A stretch of DNA of 64,000 nt from contig NZ_JAMDLI010000008.1 in the NCBI RefSeq assembly GCF_023721815.1, positions 1,015,944 through 1,079,943 of the forward strand, written 5' to 3'. Source of the stretch: Pleomorphomonas sp. JP5. Its GTDB lineage: Bacteria; Pseudomonadota; Alphaproteobacteria; Rhizobiales; Pleomorphomonadaceae. A program made the position numbers and the translations under genes. The notes under the pieces were generated by a model. It was not told the origin of the DNA, searched no databases, and saw only the letters and a list, made by a program, of their open reading frames with translations. Positions 8,768-19,263 of this stretch are shown piece after piece; position 1 is the first letter of the stretch; each line of letters opens with the position of its first letter.

Positions 8768-9817
8768 ATGAGTACAGCCCCTGCCCGCATGGAAGAAGTC
8801 CCCGCAGGGGATAGCTTCGATCGCCCCGCCGTCAAGGCCCTGTTCGACCTGCCGCGCGAGGCGTTGTTCGCCCGCGCCGACGCCGTGCGCAAGACCAATA
8901 TGGGCGACGAGGTGTTCCTGCGCGGCATCGTCGAGTTTTCCAACGTTTGCGCCAACGACTGTCTTTACTGCGGTATCCGCAAGTCCAACCACGACATACG
9001 CCGCTATCGCATCGATGAGGAGGAAATCCTCGAGGTGGCCCGCCGCATGGAGGGGTGGCAGCAAACCACCATCGTGCTGCAATCGGGCGAGGTGGCCGCG
9101 GAGAAAGAGGATGAGCGCATCGAGCGCATCATCCGCCGGATCAAGACGGAAACGAAGCTGGCCGTCACCATGAGCGCCGGCAACCGGCCGCGCGACACCT
9201 ATGCGCGTTGGCGGGCGGCCGGAATGGACCGCTATCTCCTGCGCTTTGAAACGTCGAACCCCGAGCTCTTCGCCTTCCTGCATCCCGACTGCGACCTCGA
9301 TGAGCGCATTCGTTGCCTCCAGGATCTGCGCAGCCTCGGAGTACAAGTGGGATCCGGCTTCATGATCGGCGTGCCGGGCGAAACGCTCGACGTTCTTGCC
9401 GACAATATCCTGCTCTGTCGCGACCTCGACCTGGACATGATCGGCATCGGGCCGTTCATCGCCCATCCCGAAACGCCACTCGCCGGGAAGCCGAACGCCT
9501 ACGCCGACGACCACGACATGTTCTTTGCCGCCGTGTCGGCGCTTCGCATCGTCAACCCCAAGGCGCATATTCCGGCAACCACGGCCTTCGATGCCATCTT
9601 CCCGCATGCCGGCCGCGACCTCGTCCTGCAACGCGGCGCCAACGTGTTCATGCCCAACGCCACGCCCGGCCGCTTCCGCAAGAACTACATGCTCTACCCG
9701 GACAAGCCCTGCGTCGACGAGGACGACCACCAGTGCTCGGGCTGCGCCGCTGCCCGCGTGTGGTCGATCGGTCGGGTGATCGGCCAAGGACCTGGGCATT
9801 CGATCAAGGTCAGGTGA
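8768..9817 (+). CDS. hydE: [FeFe] hydrogenase H-cluster radical SAM maturase HydE
   Basis: A 349-residue radical SAM enzyme with the cluster motif C61-X3-C65-X2-C68 in 'VCANDCLYCGIR' and the HydE-type stretches 'TIVLQSGE', 'SAGNRPRDTY' and 'GSGFMIGVPGE'. HydE acts on the organometallic precursor on the way to the diiron subcluster of [FeFe] hydrogenase. The start at 8768 gives the normal length of about 350; the open frame extends 62 codons upstream without similarity. It faces hydF convergently, 164 bases away, so its transcription is separate from the hydG-aspA-hydF operon. Confidence 0.95.
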   Translation: MSTAPARMEEVPAGDSFDRPAVKALFDLPREALFARADAVRKTNMGDEVFLRGIVEFSNVCANDCLYCGIRKSNHDIRRYRIDEEEILEVARRMEGWQQTTIVLQSGEVAAEKEDERIERIIRRIKTETKLAVTMSAGNRPRDTYARWRAAGMDRYLLRFETSNPELFAFLHPDCDLDERIRCLQDLRSLGVQVGSGFMIGVPGETLDVLADNILLCRDLDLDMIGIGPFIAHPETPLAGKPNAYADDHDMFFAAVSALRIVNPKAHIPATTAFDAIFPHAGRDLVLQRGANVFMPNATPGRFRKNYMLYPDKPCVDEDDHQCSGCAAARVWSIGRVIGQGPGHSIKVR

Positions 9818-9981
9818 ACCAGCGAAGCCTCGCCAGCAAGCCAACGCGGAAAACGCGAAGCGGCTTTCGATAGAAGTCGTGCGCCGTGATCGCGCGCCCT
9901 GCCGTGCGGGACGCTTTCCCTTCGATTGGCCCTACTGACGCAGGAATCGGGGCGTGCAGGCGAGGCCCCGGCCCCGCCTTT

Positions 9982-11214
9982 TCATTGGGTGGCGTTGGCC
10001 CGCTCGAAGGCGATGCGCGCCGAAGGGAACGGGCCGAGCGAACGTTGGAGCACCCCTTGCACGCGGCTGATGGCGACGCCGTAATTGGTGATAGGCACCC
10101 CCTGCCGTTCAGCCTGCCGGATGCGCAGCAGCACCTGTTTTCGATTGACGGTACAGGCGCCGCACTGCACGACCAGCGCGTAGGGACTGAGATCCTCGGG
10201 GAAAGCCCGGCCGGCCATCGTTTCGAACTCTATATCGCCGCCGGCATACTGTCGGAACCAACGAGGTATTTTTACCCGTCCGATATCGTCGGCCATGGAG
10301 TGATGGGTGCAGGCCTCGGCGATCAGCACCCGATCCCCCGGCTTCAGCTGATCGATGCGAGCCGCGCCCTCTGCCAAGCGCACAAGATCGCCCTTGAAGC
10401 GGGCCATCAGGATCGAGAAGGTGGTCAGCGGCACGTCATCCGGCGTATCGGCGGCCGCCTTCAGTACGATCTGGCTGTCGCAGACGACGAGATCCGGCTT
10501 CTTTCCTAGCGTTTTCAGCGTCGACGCCAGCTCACGCTCCTTGACCACGGTGCAGCTCGCGTCGGCATCGAGAATGTCGCGGATCGCCATCACCTGCGGC
10601 AGGATCAACCGGCCCTTGGGCGCCGACAGGTCGATCGGCACCACCAGCACGACATGGCCACCGGCAGGCACCAGATCCGCGAGAAGATGCGGCACATCGA
10701 AGGAGCTTTCCGGCGCCGCTTCGAGAATGAGCTCACGCACCCGGGCGGCGTCGCTTTTCACGGCCGTGGAGATCGAGGCGACGGGCACGTCGCGTCCCTT
10801 CGCCAACGCCAACGCTTCCGCCGACGGCGAGCCGAGATCCGCCTTGGTGAAGACGATGCAATAGGGCGTCTCGCGCTCGGCCAGCGCATCCATCAGCTTG
10901 ATCTCGTCATCACCGATCGGGCCGTCGGTGACGATGATGCCAAGGTCAGTGTGATCGAGTGCCTTGAGGGTCTTCTCGATGCGCATTTCGCCAAGGTTGC
11001 CGACATCGTCGATGCCAGCGGTGTCGACGAACAGCACCGGCCCGATCGGCAGCAGTTCCATCGCCTTCTCGACCGGATCGGTGGTGGTGCCGGCCACGTC
11101 GGAGACGATCGACACCTCCTGTCCGATCAGGAGATTGACCAGCGACGACTTGCCGACATTGCGCCGGCCGTAAACGCCGATGTGAAGGCGAAGACCCTTG
11201 GGCGTGGCGAGCAT
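9982..11214 (-). CDS. hydF: [FeFe] hydrogenase maturation GTPase HydF
   Basis: A 410-residue scaffold protein. The GTPase domain has the P-loop 'GRRNVGKSS' at residues 16-24, 'AGTTTDPV', 'DTAGIDD' and 'TKADLG'. The C-terminal domain carries the FeS motif C-X-H-X46-C-X2-C ('CTHHS' and 'QCGACTVN'). HydF assembles and delivers the diiron subcluster to the hydrogenase. It is last in the hydG-aspA-hydF operon, with a 14-base gap to aspA. Length and all key residues are intact. Confidence 0.95.
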   Translation of the reverse strand: MLATPKGLRLHIGVYGRRNVGKSSLVNLLIGQEVSIVSDVAGTTTDPVEKAMELLPIGPVLFVDTAGIDDVGNLGEMRIEKTLKALDHTDLGIIVTDGPIGDDEIKLMDALAERETPYCIVFTKADLGSPSAEALALAKGRDVPVASISTAVKSDAARVRELILEAAPESSFDVPHLLADLVPAGGHVVLVVPIDLSAPKGRLILPQVMAIRDILDADASCTVVKERELASTLKTLGKKPDLVVCDSQIVLKAAADTPDDVPLTTFSILMARFKGDLVRLAEGAARIDQLKPGDRVLIAEACTHHSMADDIGRVKIPRWFRQYAGGDIEFETMAGRAFPEDLSPYALVVQCGACTVNRKQVLLRIRQAERQGVPITNYGVAISRVQGVLQRSLGPFPSARIAFERANATQ

Positions 11215-11228
11215 GATCTGGTCCTTGT

Positions 11229-12620
<1,392 letters not shown>

Positions 12621-12644
12621 CGCCTGCCTCCAGGCCACGCTACC

Positions 12645-14045
12645 TCAGCGGTAGACGTCGCGCTTGCCCTCGCGCACCTTGCGCATCATCGTCTGGGAAT
12701 AGCGGGCGATCTTGGGCTCCATGGTATCCACCTCGGCCGCCACGGCCTTTTCGCCGGCAGCGCAGGTTTCCTCAGAGCCATAGTCGAGCATGTATTCCAT
12801 GAAGGACGACAGGGCGTTCGGCCCGCACATTTCGCGGATGAGACCGGGTTTGGCAAGGTCCATGAAGTCGGCGCCGGTACGCCCCATGCGATAGCAGGCG
12901 GTGCAGAAGGACGGCACGCAGCCGCTGGCCGCGATGTCGCGGACCACTTCGTCGAGCGGCCGGTGATCGCCACGGGTGAACTGCGCGGCCTGCTCCTCGA
13001 CCGGCGTCGCATAACCGCCGGGGTTGGTCCGGCTACCGCCCGAGATCTGCGACACGCCGAGACGGAAGGCGTCGCGACGCATTTCAGGGTTCTCGCGGGT
13101 CGACAGGATAATGCCGGTGTAGGGGACAGCAAGGCGCAGAATGGCGATGATCTTCTTGAAGTCATCGTCCGAAACCATATGCGGCGGGGCCATGGACACG
13201 TCGGACCCCACGGCCGGCTCCATGCGAGGCACCGAGATGGTGTGCGGGCCGACGCCGAATGCGTCTTCCAGATGGGCGATGTGCTGCATGGTGGCCAACA
13301 CCTCGAAGCGCCAGTCGTGCAGGCCGAACAGCGGGCCGATGCCCACGTCGTCGATACCGGCCGCCATGGCGCGATCCATCACCGACACGCGCCAGTCGAA
13401 ATCCGCCTTGGCGCCCGAGGGATGCATCGCCTCGTAGACCTTGCGATTGTAGGTCTCCTGGAACAGCTGGTAGGTACCGATGCCGGTTTCCTTCAGGCGA
13501 CGGAACTCGTCCGTCTCCAGCGGCGCGACGTTGACGTTGATGCGGCGAATCTCGCCACGGCCACGCTTCACCGAATAGATGCGCTCGATGGCGTCGATCA
13601 GATACTGGAAACCCGTCTTAGGGAAGGCTTCGCCGCCGATCAGAAGAAGACGCTTGTGGCCCTGGTCGATCAGAGCCGCCGTCTCGGCCTCGATTTCCTC
13701 CATCGTCAGGATCTTGCGGTCGAGATCCTTGTTGGACCGGCGGAATGCGCAGTAGACGCACTCGTTGAGGCAGATATTGGAGAAATAGAGCGGCGCGAAC
13801 AGCACGATGCGCGGCCCGTAGATCTCCGTCTTCACTTTCTCCGCCGTGTGGAACAGCTCGGCCGTCAGGTCCGGATCGGTGACTGCGCAGAGAACGGCCA
13901 CATCATCCTCGGACAGGCCACCCAGCATCGTCGCCTTCTCGAGGATTTCGCGCACGCGCTGCTTGTCGGCGCCGGCGGCGGTCGCTGCGATCTCCGCCTC
14001 GATGCGGGTTTCATCGAGCCAGGTGATCCGTTCAGTCTTTGTCAT
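12645..14045 (-). CDS. hydG: [FeFe] hydrogenase H-cluster radical SAM maturase HydG
   Basis: A 466-residue tyrosine lyase. The radical SAM motif is C92-X3-C96-X2-C99, and the C-terminal auxiliary cluster motif C-X2-C-X22-C is present exactly ('FCTACYRMG' to 'REMCGPN'). HydG cleaves tyrosine to p-cresol, carbon monoxide and cyanide and delivers an Fe(CO)2(CN) unit. It is first in the operon with aspA and hydF; aspA begins 24 bases after its stop. A candidate FNR-type site lies about 75 bases upstream. Confidence 0.95.
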   Translation of the reverse strand: MTKTERITWLDETRIEAEIAATAAGADKQRVREILEKATMLGGLSEDDVAVLCAVTDPDLTAELFHTAEKVKTEIYGPRIVLFAPLYFSNICLNECVYCAFRRSNKDLDRKILTMEEIEAETAALIDQGHKRLLLIGGEAFPKTGFQYLIDAIERIYSVKRGRGEIRRINVNVAPLETDEFRRLKETGIGTYQLFQETYNRKVYEAMHPSGAKADFDWRVSVMDRAMAAGIDDVGIGPLFGLHDWRFEVLATMQHIAHLEDAFGVGPHTISVPRMEPAVGSDVSMAPPHMVSDDDFKKIIAILRLAVPYTGIILSTRENPEMRRDAFRLGVSQISGGSRTNPGGYATPVEEQAAQFTRGDHRPLDEVVRDIAASGCVPSFCTACYRMGRTGADFMDLAKPGLIREMCGPNALSSFMEYMLDYGSEETCAAGEKAVAAEVDTMEPKIARYSQTMMRKVREGKRDVYR

Positions 14046-14119
14046 CTTTGCAGCCTTTCACCGGCCCGTCCGCCGGAGCTATCCGCAAGAGACACTGCCC
14101 GATATCGATCGAAGGCGAA

Positions 14120-14133
14120 TTGCGCGAGATCAA
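14120..14133. promoter_or_regulatory. Candidate FNR/FixK-type site upstream of hydG
   Basis: TTGCGCGAGATCAA resembles the FNR/FixK palindrome TTGAT-N4-ATCAA with one perfect and one degenerate half. It lies in the divergent region between hydG and the MarR-type gene, about 75 bases before the hydG start, a sensible position for an anaerobic activator. The match is imperfect. Confidence 0.4.
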
Positions 14134-14289
14134 TCCTAACTCGGTTAAACTGGAATAACGGGGTAATAAAAGCGAGATACGCTCGGTTTGGCGCCGTGTT
14201 TACCTTGCTCATTGGCGCGATTTTGATGTTGGCGTTTGCTGTCAGCAAAAAAGCGGATAGGTTTGGTGCAAACCAGCGAGGATTGTCGA

Positions 14290-14835
14290 ATGAGGGAAAA
14301 GGACAACGAGGCCTTGTCCAGCGGTCCGGCCGGTCAAGAGTCCGACTCCCGCAACCGCGCGCGCCTCAGAAATGTTTCCCGTTCGCTGCCAGTCGCCCTT
14401 CTCCGGACGCGAGAAGCGGTGATGCGGCAGTTTCGCCCGGTGTTGAGATCGGTCGATCTCACCGAGCAGCAGTGGCGGGTGCTACGGGCCCTCGATTCGG
14501 TACCGGAGATCGACGCCACAGGCCTCGCCATGGCGACATTCCTGCTTCCACCCTCGCTGTCGCGGATCCTGCGCGACCTGGAAAAGAGGCATCTCATCAG
14601 CAGGCGACCCGACCCCGCCGACCTCAGGGCCTGGCTGATCTCGTTGACGCCCGAGGGCAAGAAAGTGGTCGATGCGGCCGGAGTCCGGGCCGAAACGATC
14701 TACGCGGCGATAACGGACCGGATCGGTCAGGAGCGACTCGACACGCTGATGCAACTCCTTAGGGATATCGAGCAGGACCTGAACGTGCCGTTGCTCGATG
14801 ACGGCACCGAGACGGCCGCCTCGCAAAAGAAGTGA
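14290..14835 (+). CDS. MarR-family transcriptional regulator
   Basis: A 181-residue MarR protein with a winged-helix domain over about residues 50-140 ('LTEQQWRVLRAL', 'SLSRILRDLEKRHLISRRPDPADLRAWLISLTPEG'). It resembles regulators of aromatic-acid genes such as HpaR, but that is only a resemblance. The ATG at 14290 follows GCGAGGATTGTCGA; a longer TTG-started frame is unlikely. It is divergent from hydG and 11 bases ahead of a DUF1349 gene, so it may control that gene, the hyd operon, or both. Confidence 0.85.
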   Translation: MREKDNEALSSGPAGQESDSRNRARLRNVSRSLPVALLRTREAVMRQFRPVLRSVDLTEQQWRVLRALDSVPEIDATGLAMATFLLPPSLSRILRDLEKRHLISRRPDPADLRAWLISLTPEGKKVVDAAGVRAETIYAAITDRIGQERLDTLMQLLRDIEQDLNVPLLDDGTETAASQKK

Positions 14836-14846
14836 CAGGAGGAGAC

Positions 14847-15434
14847 ATGCACAAGGCAGGGTTCAGCGGCGGCGTGTGGCTAAACGAGCCATCCCGCTGG
14901 AGCATTGACGGTGACCGATTGATGCTGACCACCGAGAACGAGACGGACTTCTGGCGAGAGACCTATTACGGCTTCGTGCACGACAACGGCCACGCCTATC
15001 TGCTGCCGGCCGACGATGGTTTTACCGCTCTCTTGCGCATTCGTGCCGACTACACCGCCAACTTCGACCAGGCCGGCCTGATGCTTTACCTCGACGACAG
15101 TCACTGGCTGAAATGCGGTGTCGAGCTGACCGATGGCGATCGTTTCCTGTCAGTGGTTGTCACCAACGGTCGCTCCGACTGGTCGGTGTGCCAGCCGTTC
15201 CGCGAACTCGACGATTTTCGCCTGCGCATGACCGTCAAGGACGGTTCGGTATTGGTTCATGCCTCTCGTGACGGCCATACCTGGTCGATGCTGCGGGTGG
15301 CGTCCTTCGCGTCGTCGGCGCGCTATCAGGTCGGCCCCATGGCCTGTTCACCGTCGCGGGCCGGACTGGAGGTCGCCTTCTCCGACTTCTCCATCGGTCC
15401 GGCCTCAACCGAGCCACTGCACGCCGAGATGTGA
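14847..15434 (+). CDS. DUF1349 (concanavalin-like fold) protein
   Basis: A 195-residue cytoplasmic protein with the DUF1349 pattern: 'ETDFWRETYYGFVHDNGHAYLL', 'DQAGLMLYLDDSHWLKCGVE' and 'SDWSVCQPF'. The family has a beta-sandwich lectin/glucanase-like fold; its function is unknown. A strong AGGAGGAGAC sits just before the ATG. It lies between the MarR gene and an ABC ATPase (17 bases), probably in one operon. Confidence 0.82.
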   Translation: MHKAGFSGGVWLNEPSRWSIDGDRLMLTTENETDFWRETYYGFVHDNGHAYLLPADDGFTALLRIRADYTANFDQAGLMLYLDDSHWLKCGVELTDGDRFLSVVVTNGRSDWSVCQPFRELDDFRLRMTVKDGSVLVHASRDGHTWSMLRVASFASSARYQVGPMACSPSRAGLEVAFSDFSIGPASTEPLHAEM

Positions 15435-15451
15435 GGCGAAGGAGCTTCCGC

Positions 15452-16255
15452 ATGACCGAAACACCCGCGATCCGGCTGACCGGCGTCGACAAGCTGTTCT
15501 CGACCGAAGCCGGCGGCACGGTAACTGCGCTCACCGACGTCGATCTCGACGTGGCGGCGGGGGAGTTCGTCGCGCTGATCGGCCCGTCCGGTTGCGGCAA
15601 GAGCACCATCCTGAGGCTCGTCTCCGGTCTCGACAAGCCGACAGGTGGAGCGGTGGTCGTTCATGGCGGCGAGCCGGAGGCGCTTGGCCGGGCCCACAAG
15701 CTGGGGTTCGCCTTTCAGGACGCGGCGCTGCTGCCGTGGCTCGACGTTCGCGACAACATCGCCATGCCCTTCCGCCTCGCCGGCATCGAGACGAACAAGG
15801 ATCGCGTCGCGATGCTTATCGATCTCGTGGGGCTTGCCGGTTTCGAGCGGGCGCGACCGGACGAACTCTCCGGCGGCATGCGCCAGCGTGTCGCCATCGC
15901 CAGGGCGCTTGTGCTTGAACCGGAGGTGCTCCTTCTCGACGAGCCGTTCGGGGCGCTCGACGCGGTGACGCGACGGCAGATGAATCTGGAGCTGCAACGC
16001 ATCTGGAGCGCTACGCAGACGACGACCCTTCTGGTCACGCACGCCGTCGACGAAGCCCTGTTCCTTGCCGACCGCGTGCTGGTGATGAGTCCGCGCCCCG
16101 GCCGTGTCGTAGAGACGGTACTGGTACCCTTCGGCCGGCCGCGTGCTTCGGCGCTCCTCCGCGAGCCTGACTTCCACATCCTGGAGGACCGGTTGACCGA
16201 AGCGCTCATCCCGAATGTCTACAGCGAACCGGAACGCATCCAGCCTATTGCGTAG
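15452..16255 (+). CDS. ABC transporter ATP-binding protein, SsuB/TauB type, without partner genes
   Basis: A 267-residue ATPase of the nitrate/sulfonate/taurine importer group: Walker A 'GPSGCGKST', 'DAALLPWLDVRDNIAMPF', signature 'LSGGMRQRVAIARAL', Walker B 'LLLDEPFGALD'. The ATG at 15452 follows GAAGGAGCTTCCGC. No permease or binding protein is adjacent; a tRNA gene begins 40 bases after the stop. It may be the remnant of a larger operon or serve a transporter elsewhere. All catalytic motifs are intact. Confidence 0.88.
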   Translation: MTETPAIRLTGVDKLFSTEAGGTVTALTDVDLDVAAGEFVALIGPSGCGKSTILRLVSGLDKPTGGAVVVHGGEPEALGRAHKLGFAFQDAALLPWLDVRDNIAMPFRLAGIETNKDRVAMLIDLVGLAGFERARPDELSGGMRQRVAIARALVLEPEVLLLDEPFGALDAVTRRQMNLELQRIWSATQTTTLLVTHAVDEALFLADRVLVMSPRPGRVVETVLVPFGRPRASALLREPDFHILEDRLTEALIPNVYSEPERIQPIA

Positions 16256-16295
16256 CCGCTCTCGAAACGCTAGGTAATCCCTCACGTTTCGGTCG

Positions 16296-16372
<77 letters not shown>

Positions 16373-16439
16373 AACGGCGGCCCTCGATCGCGGTCCCGCG
16401 GCCGGCGGGCTGGGATGGCGATAGAGGAGAAGGGCCAAG

Positions 16440-16745
16440 ATGACGGCGCGAATCTACAAGCCTGCCAAGACCGCCATGCAGTCCGGACGCGGTCGCACGG
16501 AGCGTTGGCTGCTGGAGTTCGAGCCCGAGAAGCCCAAGACCATCGAGCCGCTGATGGGCTACACCTCGTCGCGCGACATGAAGCAGCAGGTGCGCCTTTC
16601 CTTCGACACGCGCGAGGAGGCGATCGCCTACGCTGTGCGAGAGGGCCTCGCCTATCAGGTGATGGAGCCCAAGGAGCGGACGCCGAAGAAGCTCTCCTAT
16701 TCCGACAATTTCAAATATTCCAAGGCCGAAACCTGGACGCATTGA
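16440..16745 (+). CDS. NADH dehydrogenase ETC complex I subunit (NDUFS4-like)
   Basis: A 101-residue protein with the conserved 'ARIYKPAKTAMQSGRGRTERWLLEFEP' beginning, 'MGYTSSRDMKQQVRLSFDTREEAIAYA' middle and 'FKYSKAETWTH' end of the alphaproteobacterial homologue of the mitochondrial 18-kDa complex I subunit. It is an accessory subunit of the peripheral arm. The gene is monocistronic between two tRNA genes, with a good ribosome binding site (GGAGAAGGG). Confidence 0.93.
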   Translation: MTARIYKPAKTAMQSGRGRTERWLLEFEPEKPKTIEPLMGYTSSRDMKQQVRLSFDTREEAIAYAVREGLAYQVMEPKERTPKKLSYSDNFKYSKAETWTH

Positions 16746-16788
16746 CGCGTTCGCCCCCCCGCCACACCACAGGGGCGATCGGCCCAAC

Positions 16789-16865
16789 GGCTCCATAGCT
16801 CAGCTGGATAGAGCAGCCGCCTTCTAAGCGGCAGGTCGCAGGTTCGAGCCCTGCTGGAGTCGCCA
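16789..16865 (+). tRNA. tRNA-Arg (TCT)
   Basis: A 77-base cloverleaf with acceptor stem GGCTCCA/TGGAGTC, G73 and encoded CCA. The anticodon loop is CTTCTAA, anticodon TCT, and the T-arm contains GTTCGAGCC. Confidence 0.96.
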
Positions 16866-17086
16866 CTTCCATCGCAACTGCTCGCCCTTTGTTGAGGCCG
16901 CTTGCAGGCTTGGCTTATTGCCGAGGTGTCCATGACTTTCGGGTCACGGCGCGGTTGTTTCCAGTTTGAATACCAAGAAAACCGCTCTCATTCGAAATTA
17001 CGCCAAGCGTGTTGATTGCGGATTGACTCGGAACCATTCCCGGTAGTTGTGTCTCGTCGATTTCCAAAGGGACTTGGGGTACAATC

Positions 17087-17791
17087 TTGAAGCGCTATTC
17101 GGTTTTGGCCGTCGCGTCTGCGGCGGTGGTTCTATCTGGCTGCGTTACGGTCGAGAAGACGTCGTTTGCCAAGCAAGCCGGACAGGAAGTCCTTGTCCGC
17201 TCCGGACGAGACGCCATTCTGTCGCAGACGGGATCCACGCAGCTCATCGTCGCTCCGGCCTCTCGCACGGAGAAAATGCCGAGGCCCACCTATGTGGCGC
17301 TGATCAGGAACACTGGGAACAAGCCGGTCACGCTGCGCTACTCTGACATTTCCGTCGTCCAGACCGACACCGGCAAGCCGCTCAAGGTGTGGACCGTCGA
17401 CGAGTTGCAGTCCGAAGCTCGCGGACAAGCCATTGCTCTGGCCATTCTCGGCGGCGTGGCAGGCGTTGCAAGCGGATACTATTCTGGCTCGGGAACCGTC
17501 AACGGCCAACACTACACCTACAGCGGCTACAATGGCGCCGCAGGCTCGGCCATCGCTGGCGCCAACGTGAGGTCCGCCGCAGCCGAAGGGGAGATCAATG
17601 TCGCCGCCCTCGAAAACAACATGTTGATGGACAACACGATTCTGCCCGGTGAGTCGTATGGCGGCGCATTCGTGTTCGACGCGGCCAAAGTGGCCAAGAC
17701 GTCCGATCCAAAGCAGTACACGATAACCTTCAAGATCGGGCCCGACGTCCACAAGATTCAGCTGGCGGTCACCAAGGAGAAATCGAAGTAA
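17087..17791 (+). CDS. Conserved hypothetical lipoprotein
   Basis: A 234-residue protein started by TTG, with a signal peptide and lipobox 'VVLSGC' (Cys about residue 19), so it should be anchored in a membrane facing the periplasm. The mature part has a glycine-rich hydrophobic stretch ('AIALAILGGVAGVASGYYSG', about 116-135) inside a beta-rich protein. I recognise no named family. The gene stands alone between tRNA-Arg and the VanZ-like gene. The ribosome binding site before TTG is weak, so the exact start is less certain than the frame. Confidence 0.75.
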   Translation: MKRYSVLAVASAAVVLSGCVTVEKTSFAKQAGQEVLVRSGRDAILSQTGSTQLIVAPASRTEKMPRPTYVALIRNTGNKPVTLRYSDISVVQTDTGKPLKVWTVDELQSEARGQAIALAILGGVAGVASGYYSGSGTVNGQHYTYSGYNGAAGSAIAGANVRSAAAEGEINVAALENNMLMDNTILPGESYGGAFVFDAAKVAKTSDPKQYTITFKIGPDVHKIQLAVTKEKSK

Positions 17792-17937
17792 GTCCAGATC
17801 CGCTTTTGCCGCCGCCGGGGCGATCAGTCTTCGGCGGCGCCTTTCGCCGGCTATCACGCCTGTTGCCTTGTCGACGCCTTCGTTACCGGCGACACGGCAG
17901 AGTGCACGAGCACACAAGGAAGGCAGGAGCAAAGGTG

Positions 17938-18312
17938 ATGGATCTGGAACGCATTGGACGTCGTTTGTTCCAGATGGCGGGCGTGATCTCGTTCGTCGTG
18001 ATCGCAGTGCTCTCCGTCCTGCCCGGCGCCGACCGCCCGCATGTCTTCTCCTCGGGCAACGTCGAACACGTCCTAGCCTATGCCGGAGCTGCCTTCTTCG
18101 CTTCGTCGCTGCCTACCCTTCGCGGATGGCGGGTCGTGCTGCTGCTTTCCGCCGCCTCGCTGTTGTTCGAAGGCATCCAGATACTCATCCCCGGCCGAGG
18201 CCCCGGCCTCGACAACTGGATCGCCTCGACACTCGGCGCCATCGTCGGGTTGGCCCTTGGCCGCGCCTTCGTCACCGTGGCGCGCACCACGTTGGCGATC
18301 GTCTCGCGCTGA
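17938..18312 (+). CDS. VanZ-like family membrane protein
   Basis: A 124-residue inner-membrane protein with four hydrophobic helices and the VanZ-like signature: 'LPGADRPHVFSSGNVEHVLAYAGAAFF' and 'LFEGIQILIPGRGPGLDNWIASTLGAIVG'. The function of most family members is unknown; glycopeptide resistance should not be assumed. The ATG at 17938 follows GGCAGGAGC. The longer open frame upstream is arginine-rich and unlikely. Confidence 0.8.
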   Translation: MDLERIGRRLFQMAGVISFVVIAVLSVLPGADRPHVFSSGNVEHVLAYAGAAFFASSLPTLRGWRVVLLLSAASLLFEGIQILIPGRGPGLDNWIASTLGAIVGLALGRAFVTVARTTLAIVSR

Positions 18313-18315
18313 ATC

Positions 18316-19092
18316 TCAGCTCGCCGTCACGAGTTCCACGCCCGACTGCCGAAGCGTCGTGGCCAGCTTCTCGGGCGGCGAGGCATCGGTGACGAGCGCA
18401 TCGACATCCCGCCACGGCGCGTAGCGCGAGGGGAAGATGGCGTCGAACTTGGAATGGTCGGCCACCACCACGCTTTTGGCAGCACGCGCCACCATGGCCG
18501 TGTAGACGGCGCCGCATTCGAGCAGCGCTTCCGACGGGCCGTCGGCGGCGAGGCCCGACGCACCGGTGATGGCGTAATCGGCGTAGAAGTTGCCGAGGAA
18601 AGATACCGTGTGCACGCCGACCGTGGCGCCTTCGCTGGAGTGATAGTCACCAGGCAACATCAACACCTTGATGGTCGGGTTGAAGGCCAGAACCGTCGCC
18701 ACACCGAAGGAATGGGTGATGACGGTGATGTTCTTCATCTCCACGGCTATGCGGCGGGCAACGTGAACCGTGGTGGCGCCGGACCCGATCATCAGCACAT
18801 GGCCATCGCCAACGACCTTCAGGGCGGCGCGCGCGATACGCTGGCGCTCATCGACGAACAGGCTGTGACGTTCGGTGACCGACGGCTCGCTGGAAAGCGG
18901 CCGCACGGCGCCGCCATAGGTCCTGTTGAGCAACCCTTGCGTCGTCAGCTCGTCGAGGTCGCGCCGAATGGTCTCGGTGGAGACGCTTAGCCGACGGGCG
19001 AGCTCGGCGACGCGCAGCGACGGACTTGAATCGAGCTCCGCCAGAATCTGCGTCTGCCGCGATGATTTGGTCCGCTTCATGCTGCGCGCCAT
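18316..19092 (-). CDS. DeoR/GlpR-family transcriptional regulator
   Basis: A 258-residue regulator with an N-terminal winged helix ('RVAELARRLSVSTETIRRDLDEL', about residues 27-50) and a C-terminal sugar-phosphate-isomerase-like sensor domain ('VLMIGSGATTVHVARRI', 'VVVADHSKFD'). It lies downstream of, and on the same strand as, the PotABCD-type importer genes, with a 171-base gap. It likely regulates that importer and its catabolic genes, sensing a phosphorylated intermediate, which would fit a pathway that begins with a kinase. Confidence 0.88.
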   Translation of the reverse strand: MARSMKRTKSSRQTQILAELDSSPSLRVAELARRLSVSTETIRRDLDELTTQGLLNRTYGGAVRPLSSEPSVTERHSLFVDERQRIARAALKVVGDGHVLMIGSGATTVHVARRIAVEMKNITVITHSFGVATVLAFNPTIKVLMLPGDYHSSEGATVGVHTVSFLGNFYADYAITGASGLAADGPSEALLECGAVYTAMVARAAKSVVVADHSKFDAIFPSRYAPWRDVDALVTDASPPEKLATTLRQSGVELVTAS

Positions 19093-19263
19093 AGTTCTAT
19101 CCGACCGACCGGCTCGACGCCGATTCGGCCATCCTATTGGTTTCCGAGGTTTTCAGGTCGCGGGGACCACGGTCAAGGTGTCATATGAGCTGCCTCGACC
19201 GCCGACGGGCTTCCTCCCCTTGGCAGGCGCTCCGCTTCGGCCGGAGAAGTAGCTTTCGCAACC

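Noticed and set aside
8752-8769. FNR-like string TTTCGGACAGTCAA before hydE
   Set aside because: The left half departs from the consensus at three positions and the string abuts the start codon.
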